This document shows positions 40,848 to 49,389 of a stretch of 49,692 nucleotides of DNA, piece by piece. Origin of the DNA: Nitrospirota bacterium (GTDB taxonomy: Bacteria > Nitrospirota > Thermodesulfovibrionia > Thermodesulfovibrionales > JdFR-85); contig WGER01000056.1 of the NCBI GenBank assembly GCA_015492645.1, forward strand, positions 1 through 49,692. The letters are read 5' to 3'. Each line of letters begins with the position of its first letter. Positions within the stretch are counted from its first letter, which is position 1. A model generated the notes under the pieces. That model was not told the DNA's origin and ran no database searches. It saw only the letters and a list, made by a program, of their open reading frames with translations. A program made the position numbers and the translations under genes.

Positions 40848-43205
40848 ATGAAGGATAAGTTTCAGATCTCCAGAGAGGTCCAGAAGGCCCTTTCCAGAGG
40901 TCAGATAGACAGGGCCATCTCTCTATGGGAGGATTATGTCTCTGATAATCCTGATGCGAGGATTTTTAACACCCTGGGAGACCTCTATCTCAGAAAAGGC
41001 GTTCCGGAACGGGCAATAGAGTATTTTCACAAGGCTGCTGAGAGATTCAGGGCAGACGGGTTTGTTACTCAGGCCCAGGCCATTTATAAAAAGATACTGA
41101 ATATCAAACCCTCAGAGGCAAGGGCCCTCATTCTTACAGGAGACCTCTACAGGGAGAGAGGTCTAATTAACGAGGCGGTCAAGTTTTACTTAGGTGCGAT
41201 TGAGACCTACGCAAAGGAGGGAAAGAACACAGAACTCTCTGAGGTCTGTGAAAAGATTATAGAACTCGCCCCGGACAACCTCTCCCTCAGGACAAAACTC
41301 GCCAACTACCTCCATAAAGAGGGGTTTCTCAAAGAGGCCTCAAAGGAATACCTGAATGTGGGAATGCTTAGCAACAAAAGAGGAGATGCTGATACAGCAG
41401 TCCAGTTTCTGGAGAAGGCCATAGAGATCTATCCAAGAAATGAAGAGGCCTATGAGGTCCTTTATCACTTCTACAAAGAGAATGAGATGTATGAAAGGGC
41501 AGAAGAAGTCCTCACAAAGGGCCTGGAACTCTTTCCAGATAATCTCCTCCTGAGGCTCAGGAAGGCAGAGGTGCTCCTGATGCAGGACAGGACAGCAGAG
41601 GCGAAGGCACTCCTTGAGCCCATTCTTGAACAGGAGACCGTCAGTGATCTCTATGATAGTGCCTCTGAATTGATGATAGAGATACATCTGAAGGAGGGTA
41701 ACAGGACAGAGGCGATTGAAAGATTGAATGACCTCTGTGAGAGATACAAGGCGAAGGAGAAGACAGATGAGGCCATATCACTCTGTCAGAAATACCGTCA
41801 CCTTGATGTAGAGGGGATCACCAGGACCCTGATAGAACTCCATCGCCAGAGGGGAGACACCATTGGCCTTTCAGAGGAACTGATGAAATTGGCAGAAACA
41901 CTGGTATCTTCAGGCAAAAAGGAAGAGGCGATTAAACTCTATGAGGAGGCCCTACAGTACAGACCATCAGATGAGGAACTCCTGCAAAGGCTAAGGGAAT
42001 TGTCCCCAGAACCTCCTGAAGTAGAACCACCTGTTGAGAAGGTGGAGAGAGAGAAGACCTTTGATGAGAAAATGGTAGATGTTGATATCTTCCTCAGATA
42101 TGGTCTCACAGACGAAGCCATTGACCTTCTTGAGAAGATGAAGGTGGAGGACCCTGAGAATATCGAGGTACACAAACGTCTAAAGGACCTCTATATAGAG
42201 GCGAATGACAAGGAGAGAGCGATAGCAGAATGTCTCGCCCTCTATCAACTGTATGACAGACTCGGTATGTCCGAACAGAAGGAGGCTGTCCTGAATGAGG
42301 CATTTCAGATTGATCCTGCAGACCCCAGACTCCCGCAATTTATGCATGAAACAGAAACTGTCTCAGAAAGGGAAGAGGAATTCGTTGGAACAGAACTGAA
42401 GGGCTTTGAAAAGGCAGAAGGTGTTGAGGAGGAGTATGCAGAACAACTATCAGAGGCCGAATTTTATTATAGACAGGGATTACTTGAAGATGCACTGCAA
42501 CTCTACCAGAGACTCGTTGAGGTAAACCCAGAGGATGAGTTTCTTAAAAACAGGATAACAGAGATACAGAAGGCGCTTAAGAAAGAGGTGAGCCCTGAGA
42601 CATCTCAGGAATCACCTCCTGAGGAGATAGAGGATATAGAGGAGATAAAAGCGGTGGTAGAGGATGATGTGGCTTCACCTGAGCCACTGCTTGACACGGA
42701 TGTGATGGAGATATTCGAGGAGTTCAAGAAAGGCATAGCAGAGGAGATAGAGGAAGAAGACTACGAGACCCACTACAACCTTGGTATAGCATACAAAGAG
42801 ATGGGCTTAATAGACGATGCAATAAAGGAATTTCAGATTGCCAAAAAAGACCCTCAGAGGAAGGTCCAGGTATTGAGTATACTGGGCCTCTGCTATATGG
42901 AAAAGGGGCTCTACTCACTTGCAATCGATGCTCTAAATGAGGCGATTAAAGAGGTGAAAGACAGGGATGAGGGTTACTGGAGCATGAAGTATGATCTTGC
43001 TACTGCCTATGAGAAGAATGGAGATATAAAGAAGGCATTAGACCTCTTTGTAGAGGTGTATGGCTGGGATTCAAAATTCAGGGGCGTGGACGAGAAGGTG
43101 AATAACCTGAAGGCGATGCTTGAGATGGAGGTGCAGGAAAAGGAACCTGAAAAGAAGGAACAGAAGAAGCCCCCTACCAAAAAGGACAGGATATCTTATA
43201 TTTAG
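40848..43205 (+). CDS. Large tetratricopeptide-repeat protein
   Basis: A 785-residue acidic, helical protein built almost entirely of TPR units, for example ARIFNTLGDLYLRKGVPERA, EALILTGDLYRERGLINEA-like and YNLGIAYKEMGLIDDAIKEF near the C-terminus. Acidic linkers occur at about 395-415 and 590-625. There is no signal peptide or membrane segment, so it is probably cytoplasmic. The C-terminal tail is rich in Lys and Glu (EKKEQKKPPTKKDR). It lies 9 bp ahead of an ExeA-like ATPase and shares its promoter. TPR-ATPase pairs of this type are known beside pilus or secretion systems; the actual system here is not evident. Confidence 0.88.
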   Translation: MKDKFQISREVQKALSRGQIDRAISLWEDYVSDNPDARIFNTLGDLYLRKGVPERAIEYFHKAAERFRADGFVTQAQAIYKKILNIKPSEARALILTGDLYRERGLINEAVKFYLGAIETYAKEGKNTELSEVCEKIIELAPDNLSLRTKLANYLHKEGFLKEASKEYLNVGMLSNKRGDADTAVQFLEKAIEIYPRNEEAYEVLYHFYKENEMYERAEEVLTKGLELFPDNLLLRLRKAEVLLMQDRTAEAKALLEPILEQETVSDLYDSASELMIEIHLKEGNRTEAIERLNDLCERYKAKEKTDEAISLCQKYRHLDVEGITRTLIELHRQRGDTIGLSEELMKLAETLVSSGKKEEAIKLYEEALQYRPSDEELLQRLRELSPEPPEVEPPVEKVEREKTFDEKMVDVDIFLRYGLTDEAIDLLEKMKVEDPENIEVHKRLKDLYIEANDKERAIAECLALYQLYDRLGMSEQKEAVLNEAFQIDPADPRLPQFMHETETVSEREEEFVGTELKGFEKAEGVEEEYAEQLSEAEFYYRQGLLEDALQLYQRLVEVNPEDEFLKNRITEIQKALKKEVSPETSQESPPEEIEDIEEIKAVVEDDVASPEPLLDTDVMEIFEEFKKGIAEEIEEEDYETHYNLGIAYKEMGLIDDAIKEFQIAKKDPQRKVQVLSILGLCYMEKGLYSLAIDALNEAIKEVKDRDEGYWSMKYDLATAYEKNGDIKKALDLFVEVYGWDSKFRGVDEKVNNLKAMLEMEVQEKEPEKKEQKKPPTKKDRISYI

Positions 43206-43214
43206 AGGTGACAT

Positions 43215-44036
43215 ATGGATTATCTGGAGTTTTATGGACTCAGAGAACACCCCTTCTCTAATGTAGTGGACAATAGATTCTACTACAACAGTGCACAACA
43301 CTCCGAGGCCCTCACCCGTTTGAGGTATGCGATAGACAGACGATTAGGGCTTGCTGTGGTGATCGGTGACATAGGCACTGGTAAGACCACACTGGCAAGG
43401 AGATTGCTGGAGGAACTGGACGAATCTAAGTATGAGGCCACGCTTCTTGTGGTGATCCATTCCTCTGTGAGTTCTGATTGGTTGCTCCGAAAGTTTGCCC
43501 TCCAACTCGGTGTTGTGGATGTGGCAGATGACAAGGTAGATATAATCGGACAGATCTACCAGAGACTACATGAGATATACAGTGCAGACAAAAAGGCGGC
43601 GATCCTGATAGATGAAGTCCAGATGTTAAATTCAAGGGAATTGATGGAGGAGTTCAGAGGGCTACTCAATATAGAGACACCTGAGGGAAAACTGGCCAAT
43701 TTTGTCTTCTTCGGTCTGCCCGAACTGGATGAGGTCCTCTCCCTTGACGAGCCCCTGAAGCAGAGGGTGGCGGTCAGAATAAAATTGGAGCCCTTCTCTG
43801 AGGACAACTCCATAGAGTACATCCTCCACAGGATGCATGTAGCAGGTGGAGGGGATGAGATATTCAGCCAGGACGCCCTCCGAGAGGTCTACAGATATTC
43901 AAAGGGTATACCAAGGCTTATAAACACCATATGTGATAATGCCCTGCTTGAGGGATATCTGCTGAAGAAAAAACCGATAGACAGAAACATAATAGAAACA
44001 GTTGCGGTAGACCTGGGGCTAAGAGAGGTCCACTAA
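43215..44036 (+). CDS. ExeA/GspA-like AAA ATPase
   Basis: A 273-residue AAA protein. The start MDYLEFYGLREHPFSNVVD is the ExeA-type N-terminus; Walker A is GDIGTGKTTLA (about 57-67), Walker B AILIDEVQML (about 132-141), and YSKGIPRLINTICDNALL is the conserved C-terminal lid motif. Family members assist secretin assembly (with GspB), or polysaccharide export. It lacks the C-terminal peptidoglycan-binding domain of full GspA. It is co-transcribed with the TPR protein. The 3' end overlaps convergent radA by 18 bp. Confidence 0.9.
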   Translation: MDYLEFYGLREHPFSNVVDNRFYYNSAQHSEALTRLRYAIDRRLGLAVVIGDIGTGKTTLARRLLEELDESKYEATLLVVIHSSVSSDWLLRKFALQLGVVDVADDKVDIIGQIYQRLHEIYSADKKAAILIDEVQMLNSRELMEEFRGLLNIETPEGKLANFVFFGLPELDEVLSLDEPLKQRVAVRIKLEPFSEDNSIEYILHRMHVAGGGDEIFSQDALREVYRYSKGIPRLINTICDNALLEGYLLKKKPIDRNIIETVAVDLGLREVH

Positions 44037-45386
44037 GTTTTCAAACACCTCTGTCACCCTGTTAACCCTGATAAGTTCAATCCCGTCAACCTCAACAGAG
44101 GCTGGCAGTATCGCTTTCCTGATGCCCAGTTTCTTGGCCTCTTTGATCCTCCTTTCTATCTGGCTCACCGGCCTCACCTCACCGGTCAACCCCACCTCCC
44201 CTATAACCACAGTCTGTCTGTTTATGGGTATGTTCTTGAAGGATGAGACTATAGCCGATGCGACGGCAAGGTCTACTGCTGTCTCATATATCCTGAGCCC
44301 TCCCACCACATTCAGATATACATCAGACACACCCAACTGCACCCCTCCTATCTTCTCAACAACAGCAATGAGCAGGTTCAACCTCTGCAGGTCAAACCCT
44401 ATGGAGGCCCTTCTGGGCATACCAAATACAGTGGGGCTCACAAGGGCCTGGATCTCTACCAGCAGTGGCCTTGTCCCCTCTATGGTAACTGTGAGAATTG
44501 TGCCAGGGGTACCTTCGCTGTGAGGGGACAGGAAGAGTTCTGAAGGGTTTAGTACTTCTCTCAGACCGGTGTCAGTCATCTCAAAGATACCTATCTCGTT
44601 GGTCGAGCCAAACCTGTTCTTCACAGCCCTCAGAATCCTGTAGGCCTGGTACTTATCTCCCTCGAAGTAGAGTACTGTATCCACTATATGTTCAAGCACC
44701 CTTGGCCCTGCAATTGCACCCTCCTTTGTGACATGACCTATTATGAACATGGGCAGTGCTGACTGCTTCGCCAGGAGCGTGAGTCTTGCAGAGCATTCCC
44801 TCACCTGGGCTACTGTCCCTGGGGCCGAACTGAGGGAATCGGTATAAATGGTCTGGATTGAGTCAATCACCACAAGCCTGGGTTGAAGTTCCTTTATATG
44901 GTGTATAATTGACTCAAGTCTCGTCTCTGAGAGGACAAAGATTTGAGATGATGATATCCCGATCCTGTCAGCCCTCATCTTTACCTGCTCCACTGACTCC
45001 TCTGCAGTGATGTAAAGGACCGGGAACCCTTTACCACCCTGGCCTGAGTATCCCCTCACCAACCCCTCAGAGACCTGAAGAAGCAGTGTGGACTTCCCGA
45101 CCCCTGGGTCTCCACCTATAAGCACCACCGCTCCCGGCACAACTCCTCCCCCGAGCACCCTGTCAAATTCGTCTAAATTGGTGGTGAACCTTCCAGTCTC
45201 AGCAGCGGTGACATCCCTGATGGAGATTGGAGAGGTTGAAGGCTCAACCACAGTGGCCTTTTCGGTCTGCCACTCCTCCACCATACTGTTCCAGTTCCCG
45301 CAGTCAGGACACCTCCCCATCCACTTCTGAGAACTGTATCCACAGGCCTGACAGATAAAGACCCTCTTTGGTTGCCTCTGCTTCAT
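44019..45386 (-). CDS. radA: DNA repair protein RadA
   Basis: A 455-residue RadA/Sms. The N-terminal C4 zinc motif is CQACGYSSQKWMGRCPDC; the RecA-like core has GGDPGVGKSTLLLQ, VVIDSIQTI and the RadA-specific KNRFG; the C-terminal Lon-protease-like domain contains DLAVASAIVSSFKN and GEVGLTGEVRPV. It promotes branch migration in homologous recombination. It is the last gene of a six-gene minus-strand run and overlaps thiD by 4 bp. Confidence 0.96.
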   Translation of the reverse strand: MKQRQPKRVFICQACGYSSQKWMGRCPDCGNWNSMVEEWQTEKATVVEPSTSPISIRDVTAAETGRFTTNLDEFDRVLGGGVVPGAVVLIGGDPGVGKSTLLLQVSEGLVRGYSGQGGKGFPVLYITAEESVEQVKMRADRIGISSSQIFVLSETRLESIIHHIKELQPRLVVIDSIQTIYTDSLSSAPGTVAQVRECSARLTLLAKQSALPMFIIGHVTKEGAIAGPRVLEHIVDTVLYFEGDKYQAYRILRAVKNRFGSTNEIGIFEMTDTGLREVLNPSELFLSPHSEGTPGTILTVTIEGTRPLLVEIQALVSPTVFGMPRRASIGFDLQRLNLLIAVVEKIGGVQLGVSDVYLNVVGGLRIYETAVDLAVASAIVSSFKNIPINRQTVVIGEVGLTGEVRPVSQIERRIKEAKKLGIRKAILPASVEVDGIELIRVNRVTEVFENLVDLS

Positions 45387-46150
45387 ACCCTCAACAGTGC
45401 CATCCCCTTACCCGGCCTGTAGGCCCTTTTTATCGATTCCTGGACAAACTCCTTTGCAAGGGATGCTGACTCAAGCACGGGTTTGCCCTTCGCCATATAA
45501 GCGGTCAGGGCCGCTGAAAAGACACACCCCGTGCCATGATACTCTCCTTCCACCCTCTCACCGGAAAGCCATCTTACCAGTTTGCCATCGTAGTAGAGAT
45601 CTCTACAGTCTCTACCCTCTGTATGTCCCCCCTTCAGCACCACAATCCCCGGCCCCTTTTTCTGTAACACCTCTGCTGCCCTAACCATGTCATCCTCATC
45701 TGTTATCTTGAGGCCTGTCAGAAGTGATGCCTCCTGGAGGTTTGGGGTAATCACCCTACACAGTGGAAACAATTCATCCATCAGGGCCTTTAACGTCTCC
45801 CTGTCCTGGAAGAAATAGCCAGATGTGGAGGCCACTACCGGGTCGATCACCAGGTCCTTCACATTATGGGACTCTAATGTCTCCTTTATCACCTTTATAA
45901 CTCCTGTTGTAGGCAGTATCCCTGTCTTGACAGCATCCACCTTTATGTCTTCAAGGATGAAATGGAGTTGCTCCTTTACCTGTTGAGGGGGTACGGGATA
46001 TATCTTTCTGACTCCTATGGTATTCTGGACAGTAAGGGAAGTAATGACGGACAGCGGATGGACACCCATTCTCCAGAAGACCCTTATATCTACCTGAATT
46101 CCGGCCCCTCCTGAGGGATCAGAGCCTGCAATTGTGAGGGCGGACAGCAT
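45383..46150 (-). CDS. thiD: Hydroxymethylpyrimidine / phosphomethylpyrimidine kinase
   Basis: A 255-residue ribokinase-fold ThiD. TIAGSDPSGGAGIQVDI, TSLTVQNTIGV, DPVVASTSGYFF and VLKGGHTEGRDCRDLYY are family motifs, and HGTGCVFSAALTAYMAKG holds the catalytic Asp-region equivalent (here GTGC). It phosphorylates HMP and HMP-P in thiamine synthesis. No fused thiE or other thi gene is adjacent. It lies 4 bp after the SurA-like gene. Confidence 0.94.
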   Translation of the reverse strand: MLSALTIAGSDPSGGAGIQVDIRVFWRMGVHPLSVITSLTVQNTIGVRKIYPVPPQQVKEQLHFILEDIKVDAVKTGILPTTGVIKVIKETLESHNVKDLVIDPVVASTSGYFFQDRETLKALMDELFPLCRVITPNLQEASLLTGLKITDEDDMVRAAEVLQKKGPGIVVLKGGHTEGRDCRDLYYDGKLVRWLSGERVEGEYHGTGCVFSAALTAYMAKGKPVLESASLAKEFVQESIKRAYRPGKGMALLRV

Positions 46151-46154
46151 CTAT

Positions 46155-47066
46155 TTACAGTTTTATCTCTATAAAGTGTTTCTTTCTCACCTCTTGTAGC
46201 CATCTGGTATACATCTCATTGAATTTCTTTTCTCTTAATTCTTTTACCACTTTCTCTCTGGTAAGCATGCCAGGCTGCAGAATCCTTTCCACAAAGAGGA
46301 TATGGATGCCTTTGTCAGTGTATATGGGATCGGTATACTCTCCCTCCCCTTTCCCCTTCAGGGCCTCTCGTATAGGCACTGCCATTTCTGATTCTTTGAA
46401 TAACCCCATTCTACCACCATCCCTGGCAGTGGGACTATCAGAGAACCTCTTCGCCAGGATATCAAAGGGGATGCCCTCTTTCAACCCTTCCAGCACCTTC
46501 TCCAGTTTGTCCTCTTTGCCTTTCTTTATCAGGATCTCCCTAAGGAGGAAGGACCTTTCTGATTTGTCAGGATTGTCTTTCATAAATCCTGCCACCTCTT
46601 CTTCTGATATCACGATATTACTGCTGATCTTATAGGAAATCAGTTTGTTTATTATTATCTGCTCGGCAAGCAGCCTTCTGTATTCGTCAAAGGTGAGTCC
46701 CTGTCTCTGGACGGCCTCTTTAAACCCCTCAGGTGTGAGATTGTATTTGTTTCTGATCTGCTCAAGGGCCTCCCGGATCTCCCTTTCTGTTACAGAGATG
46801 TTCTCCTTTTCCGCCTCTTTTAAAAGGACAAAGGTATCTATCACCTTCTCGAGATATTCCTTCTGCCTCTTCTCTATGAACTGGCGCCTCTCAGCAGGGT
46901 TCAACCCCTGGAGCATATCGGAGAGTTCAAACTCCATCCGCTTGTATAACTCGCTCCATGTAATCGCCTCTCGGTCAACTACAGCCACGATCCTGTCCAC
47001 AAGGACCGCGTATGATAGGGTGGGTAAGAGCAGGATTGATACCAGTATCCAGAAGAAGGGCCTCAT
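46155..47066 (-). CDS. SurA-like periplasmic peptidyl-prolyl isomerase
   Basis: A 303-residue protein with a cleavable-looking signal peptide (MRPFFWILVSILLLPTLSYA), a SurA_N chaperone domain (VDRIVAVVDREAITWSELYKR) and one parvulin domain (about 170-275; FDILAKRFSDSPTARDGGRMG, YTDKGIHILFVE). E. coli SurA has two parvulin domains, so this is the shorter form. It should help fold outer-membrane proteins. It overlaps the small conserved gene upstream by 4 bp and is one of two foldase genes in the operon. Confidence 0.88.
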   Translation of the reverse strand: MRPFFWILVSILLLPTLSYAVLVDRIVAVVDREAITWSELYKRMEFELSDMLQGLNPAERRQFIEKRQKEYLEKVIDTFVLLKEAEKENISVTEREIREALEQIRNKYNLTPEGFKEAVQRQGLTFDEYRRLLAEQIIINKLISYKISSNIVISEEEVAGFMKDNPDKSERSFLLREILIKKGKEDKLEKVLEGLKEGIPFDILAKRFSDSPTARDGGRMGLFKESEMAVPIREALKGKGEGEYTDPIYTDKGIHILFVERILQPGMLTREKVVKELREKKFNEMYTRWLQEVRKKHFIEIKL

Positions 47067-47482
47067 AGTAATGCCACATCCTCCACAGAGGATACCACCA
47101 CAAAGACCTTCTCGTTATTACTTGATCTGTCCACGGGTATCATATAGAACCCCTTCCTCTTCGGCCTCTTTGAAGAGAGATAGAATCCCTTTTCCCATGG
47201 GAAATCCCCGAGTATATATCCGAGCATACCCTCACCATCATAAAACTTCACGAATATTCTTTTACCCGTGTATTTGACCTCTTCGTATCTTTTCTTTTCC
47301 CTGTAGTTTGGTCTACCCTCAAAGTCCTTCACGAAGAATATCGCCTTCAGGTCATCAATATAAAATGTCTGGGCATGCCCCTGTTTGGTGAGTATCTTCA
47401 CCTCCTCACCGTCTTCATGGAAGTGCAGTAGAAAACCCTTCACAAGGGTCTTGTCCTTAAAATGCAACACCACCTTCTGCAT
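47063..47482 (-). CDS. Small conserved protein (DUF6982-like), function unknown
   Basis: A 139-residue protein starting MQKVVLHFKDKTLVKGFLLHF and containing YIDDLKAIFFVKDFEGRPNY and FVKFYDGEGMLGYILGD. The beta-rich pattern with K-V-V-x-H-F-x-D at the start recalls a widespread small domain sometimes fused to PilZ or response-regulator parts. No catalytic residues are evident. It is tightly packed between two foldase genes (3-bp gap and 4-bp overlap), which hints at an envelope link but proves nothing. Confidence 0.72.
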   Translation of the reverse strand: MQKVVLHFKDKTLVKGFLLHFHEDGEEVKILTKQGHAQTFYIDDLKAIFFVKDFEGRPNYREKKRYEEVKYTGKRIFVKFYDGEGMLGYILGDFPWEKGFYLSSKRPKRKGFYMIPVDRSSNNEKVFVVVSSVEDVALL

Positions 47483-47485
47483 CTG

Positions 47486-48379
47486 TCATTCCACGAAGAC
47501 CTTGATCTCTGATTTCTTCTTTCTCTCTTCAATGAGATGTGCCCTCATGGCAAGCCTCCGATCAATGAGCATCCTGTTTTTTATCTGTTCCTTCGCCTCT
47601 TCATAGGAGAGCACCTTCTCCGGCTCCCTCTTCTTGACTCTTATAATATAGTATCCATCTGTACCTTTATAGGGGCCTCCCACCTCTCCCTCCTTCAACT
47701 CCTTCAGTGCATCTCTTATCACACCGCCGAAGAGATCCGGTTCTATCCATCCATAACCAGTTACAGCAACACCTTCTGGCTGTTTCATCTTTGCCACAAA
47801 TTCATCAAAATTAAGCCCGCTCTTCTTCCATTCCTCGTATATATCCCTGGCCTGTTGTTCTGTCTTGGTCTGAAGGAGCCTCACCTGTACCCTCTCTGGC
47901 TTTAGAAATGGAGTCTGGCTTTCTCTGTAATACTTCTTCATATCCTCTTCTGTAATGGAATCTTCAGGCACCAACTGGTTGATCAGTTTCTCTATCATGA
48001 TTGTTTCCCTCAGGTTCTTTCTGTACTGCTCTTCTGTTACACCCCATTGCTGGAGGTTCTTCGCAAGATTCTCTTTACCTATTGTATTCTCTATCCGATT
48101 TATCCTCTCCTGCAACTCTTCGTCAGATACCGTGATACCCTTTTCTCTTGCCACCTGCAAAAGTAGCCTCCTGCCTATCATCTCCTGTATCACCGCCTCT
48201 CTCAGAGCCCTTTCATCCACCTCTGCCCCCTGCAGTCTATGGGCCTCCCTTCTCTGGGCCAGTTGTCTCTCAAAGTCTTCCATACTTATCTCTTCTCCAT
48301 TCACCACTGCAGCAGGTCTTTTACCACAGCCTGCTATCAGGAGCCCAATCACTAAAAAAAGCACCAATATCCTGTTCAT
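47486..48379 (-). CDS. PrsA/SurA-type foldase lipoprotein
   Basis: A 297-residue protein. The signal peptide ends in the lipobox LLIAGCG, so the mature protein should be acylated at Cys. A SurA_N/trigger-like helical domain follows (AVVNGEEISMEDFERQLAQR), then a parvulin-like domain (about 170-265; QVRLLQTKTEQQARDIYEEW, GPYKGTDGYYIIRVKKREP). The start was set at ATG 48379 (MNRILVLF), with GGAGG 4 bp upstream. It lies 8 bp after hypE. Confidence 0.87.
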   Translation of the reverse strand: MNRILVLFLVIGLLIAGCGKRPAAVVNGEEISMEDFERQLAQRREAHRLQGAEVDERALREAVIQEMIGRRLLLQVAREKGITVSDEELQERINRIENTIGKENLAKNLQQWGVTEEQYRKNLRETIMIEKLINQLVPEDSITEEDMKKYYRESQTPFLKPERVQVRLLQTKTEQQARDIYEEWKKSGLNFDEFVAKMKQPEGVAVTGYGWIEPDLFGGVIRDALKELKEGEVGGPYKGTDGYYIIRVKKREPEKVLSYEEAKEQIKNRMLIDRRLAMRAHLIEERKKKSEIKVFVE

Positions 48380-48387
48380 ACCGCCTC

Positions 48388-49386
48388 CTAACATATCCGT
48401 GGTAGTTGCTCTCCTGGGAGCATCTCTATCATCCTAGTACCTCCCATACTGGTCTTCAGCAGAACCATTTCAGCAGGGGTCTCCTTTACTTCACCGATAA
48501 TGGCTGCTTCAGTCGCCTCCGGACGCCTTTTCATTGTCTCAATTACTGATTCTGCCATATCCCTCTCCACAAAAGCAACAACTATGCCCTCATTGGCCAC
48601 ATAGAGGGGATCAAGTCCGAGCAACTCGCAGACCCCTCTGACCTGTTCCTTGATCGGGATTCTATCCTCCTCTATCTCAATGCATAATCGGGTCTGGGTG
48701 GCTATCTCTTTCAAAGTGGTTGCAACCCCTCCCCTTGTAGGGTCCCGCATCATATGCACTGCACTGCCTGTGCTGAGAAGGTCTCTGACAAGGCGGTTAA
48801 GTGGTCTGGTGTCACTGTTGAGAGGAGGCTCAAAATAAAATCCATTCCTGGACGCCATGATAGAGGCCCCATGATCACCTATTGAGCCGCTGACGATAAC
48901 AATATCTCCAGGTCTTATTCTCTCTGGCCGCAGGTCTACGCCTTCAGGTATCACTCCCACACCAGAGGTGTTTATAAAGAGACCATCACCCTTCCCCCTC
49001 TCCACCACCTTGGTATCTCCTGTGAGGACAGGAACCCCTGCCTCCTCAGCGGCAGTCTTTATGGATAGGAGGATCTTTTCAAGTTTCTCCATCTCAAAGC
49101 CCTCTTCAATTATCAGGCCCAGGGACAGACAGAGGGGCTCTGCCCCGACCATAGAGAGGTCATTTACAGTACCATTAACTGCCAGAACTCCTATATCGCC
49201 TCCAGGGAAGAAGAGAGGGGATACCACATAGGAATCGGTGGTGAAGGCGAGCCGGGTTTCATGCACATCAAAAACTGCTGAATCGAGTATCTCCCTGGCA
49301 CCGGTGAGGGGCAGGATCATCTCTCGCAGCAACTGATGCATCAACCTGCCACCACTGCCATGGCCAAGTATAATCCGCTCTGACAT
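48388..49386 (-). CDS. hypE: Hydrogenase expression/formation protein HypE
   Basis: A 332-residue AIR synthase-like protein. GHGSGGRLMHQLLREMI, FTTDSYVVSPLFFPGGDIG, GTVNDLSMVGAEP, TGDTKVVERGKGDG and RDPTRGGVATTL are HypE motifs; it ends in the essential Cys (PRIC) that receives carbamoyl from HypF and is dehydrated to thiocyanate for the CN ligands of [NiFe]-hydrogenase. ATG 49386 (MSERIIL) was chosen over ATG 49389 and over the longer frame to 49431, because TATAAT (49394-49399) lies just upstream. No other hyp gene is in the window. It heads the run to radA. Confidence 0.95.
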   Translation of the reverse strand: MSERIILGHGSGGRLMHQLLREMILPLTGAREILDSAVFDVHETRLAFTTDSYVVSPLFFPGGDIGVLAVNGTVNDLSMVGAEPLCLSLGLIIEEGFEMEKLEKILLSIKTAAEEAGVPVLTGDTKVVERGKGDGLFINTSGVGVIPEGVDLRPERIRPGDIVIVSGSIGDHGASIMASRNGFYFEPPLNSDTRPLNRLVRDLLSTGSAVHMMRDPTRGGVATTLKEIATQTRLCIEIEEDRIPIKEQVRGVCELLGLDPLYVANEGIVVAFVERDMAESVIETMKRRPEATEAAIIGEVKETPAEMVLLKTSMGGTRMIEMLPGEQLPRIC

Positions 49387-49389
49387 CAT

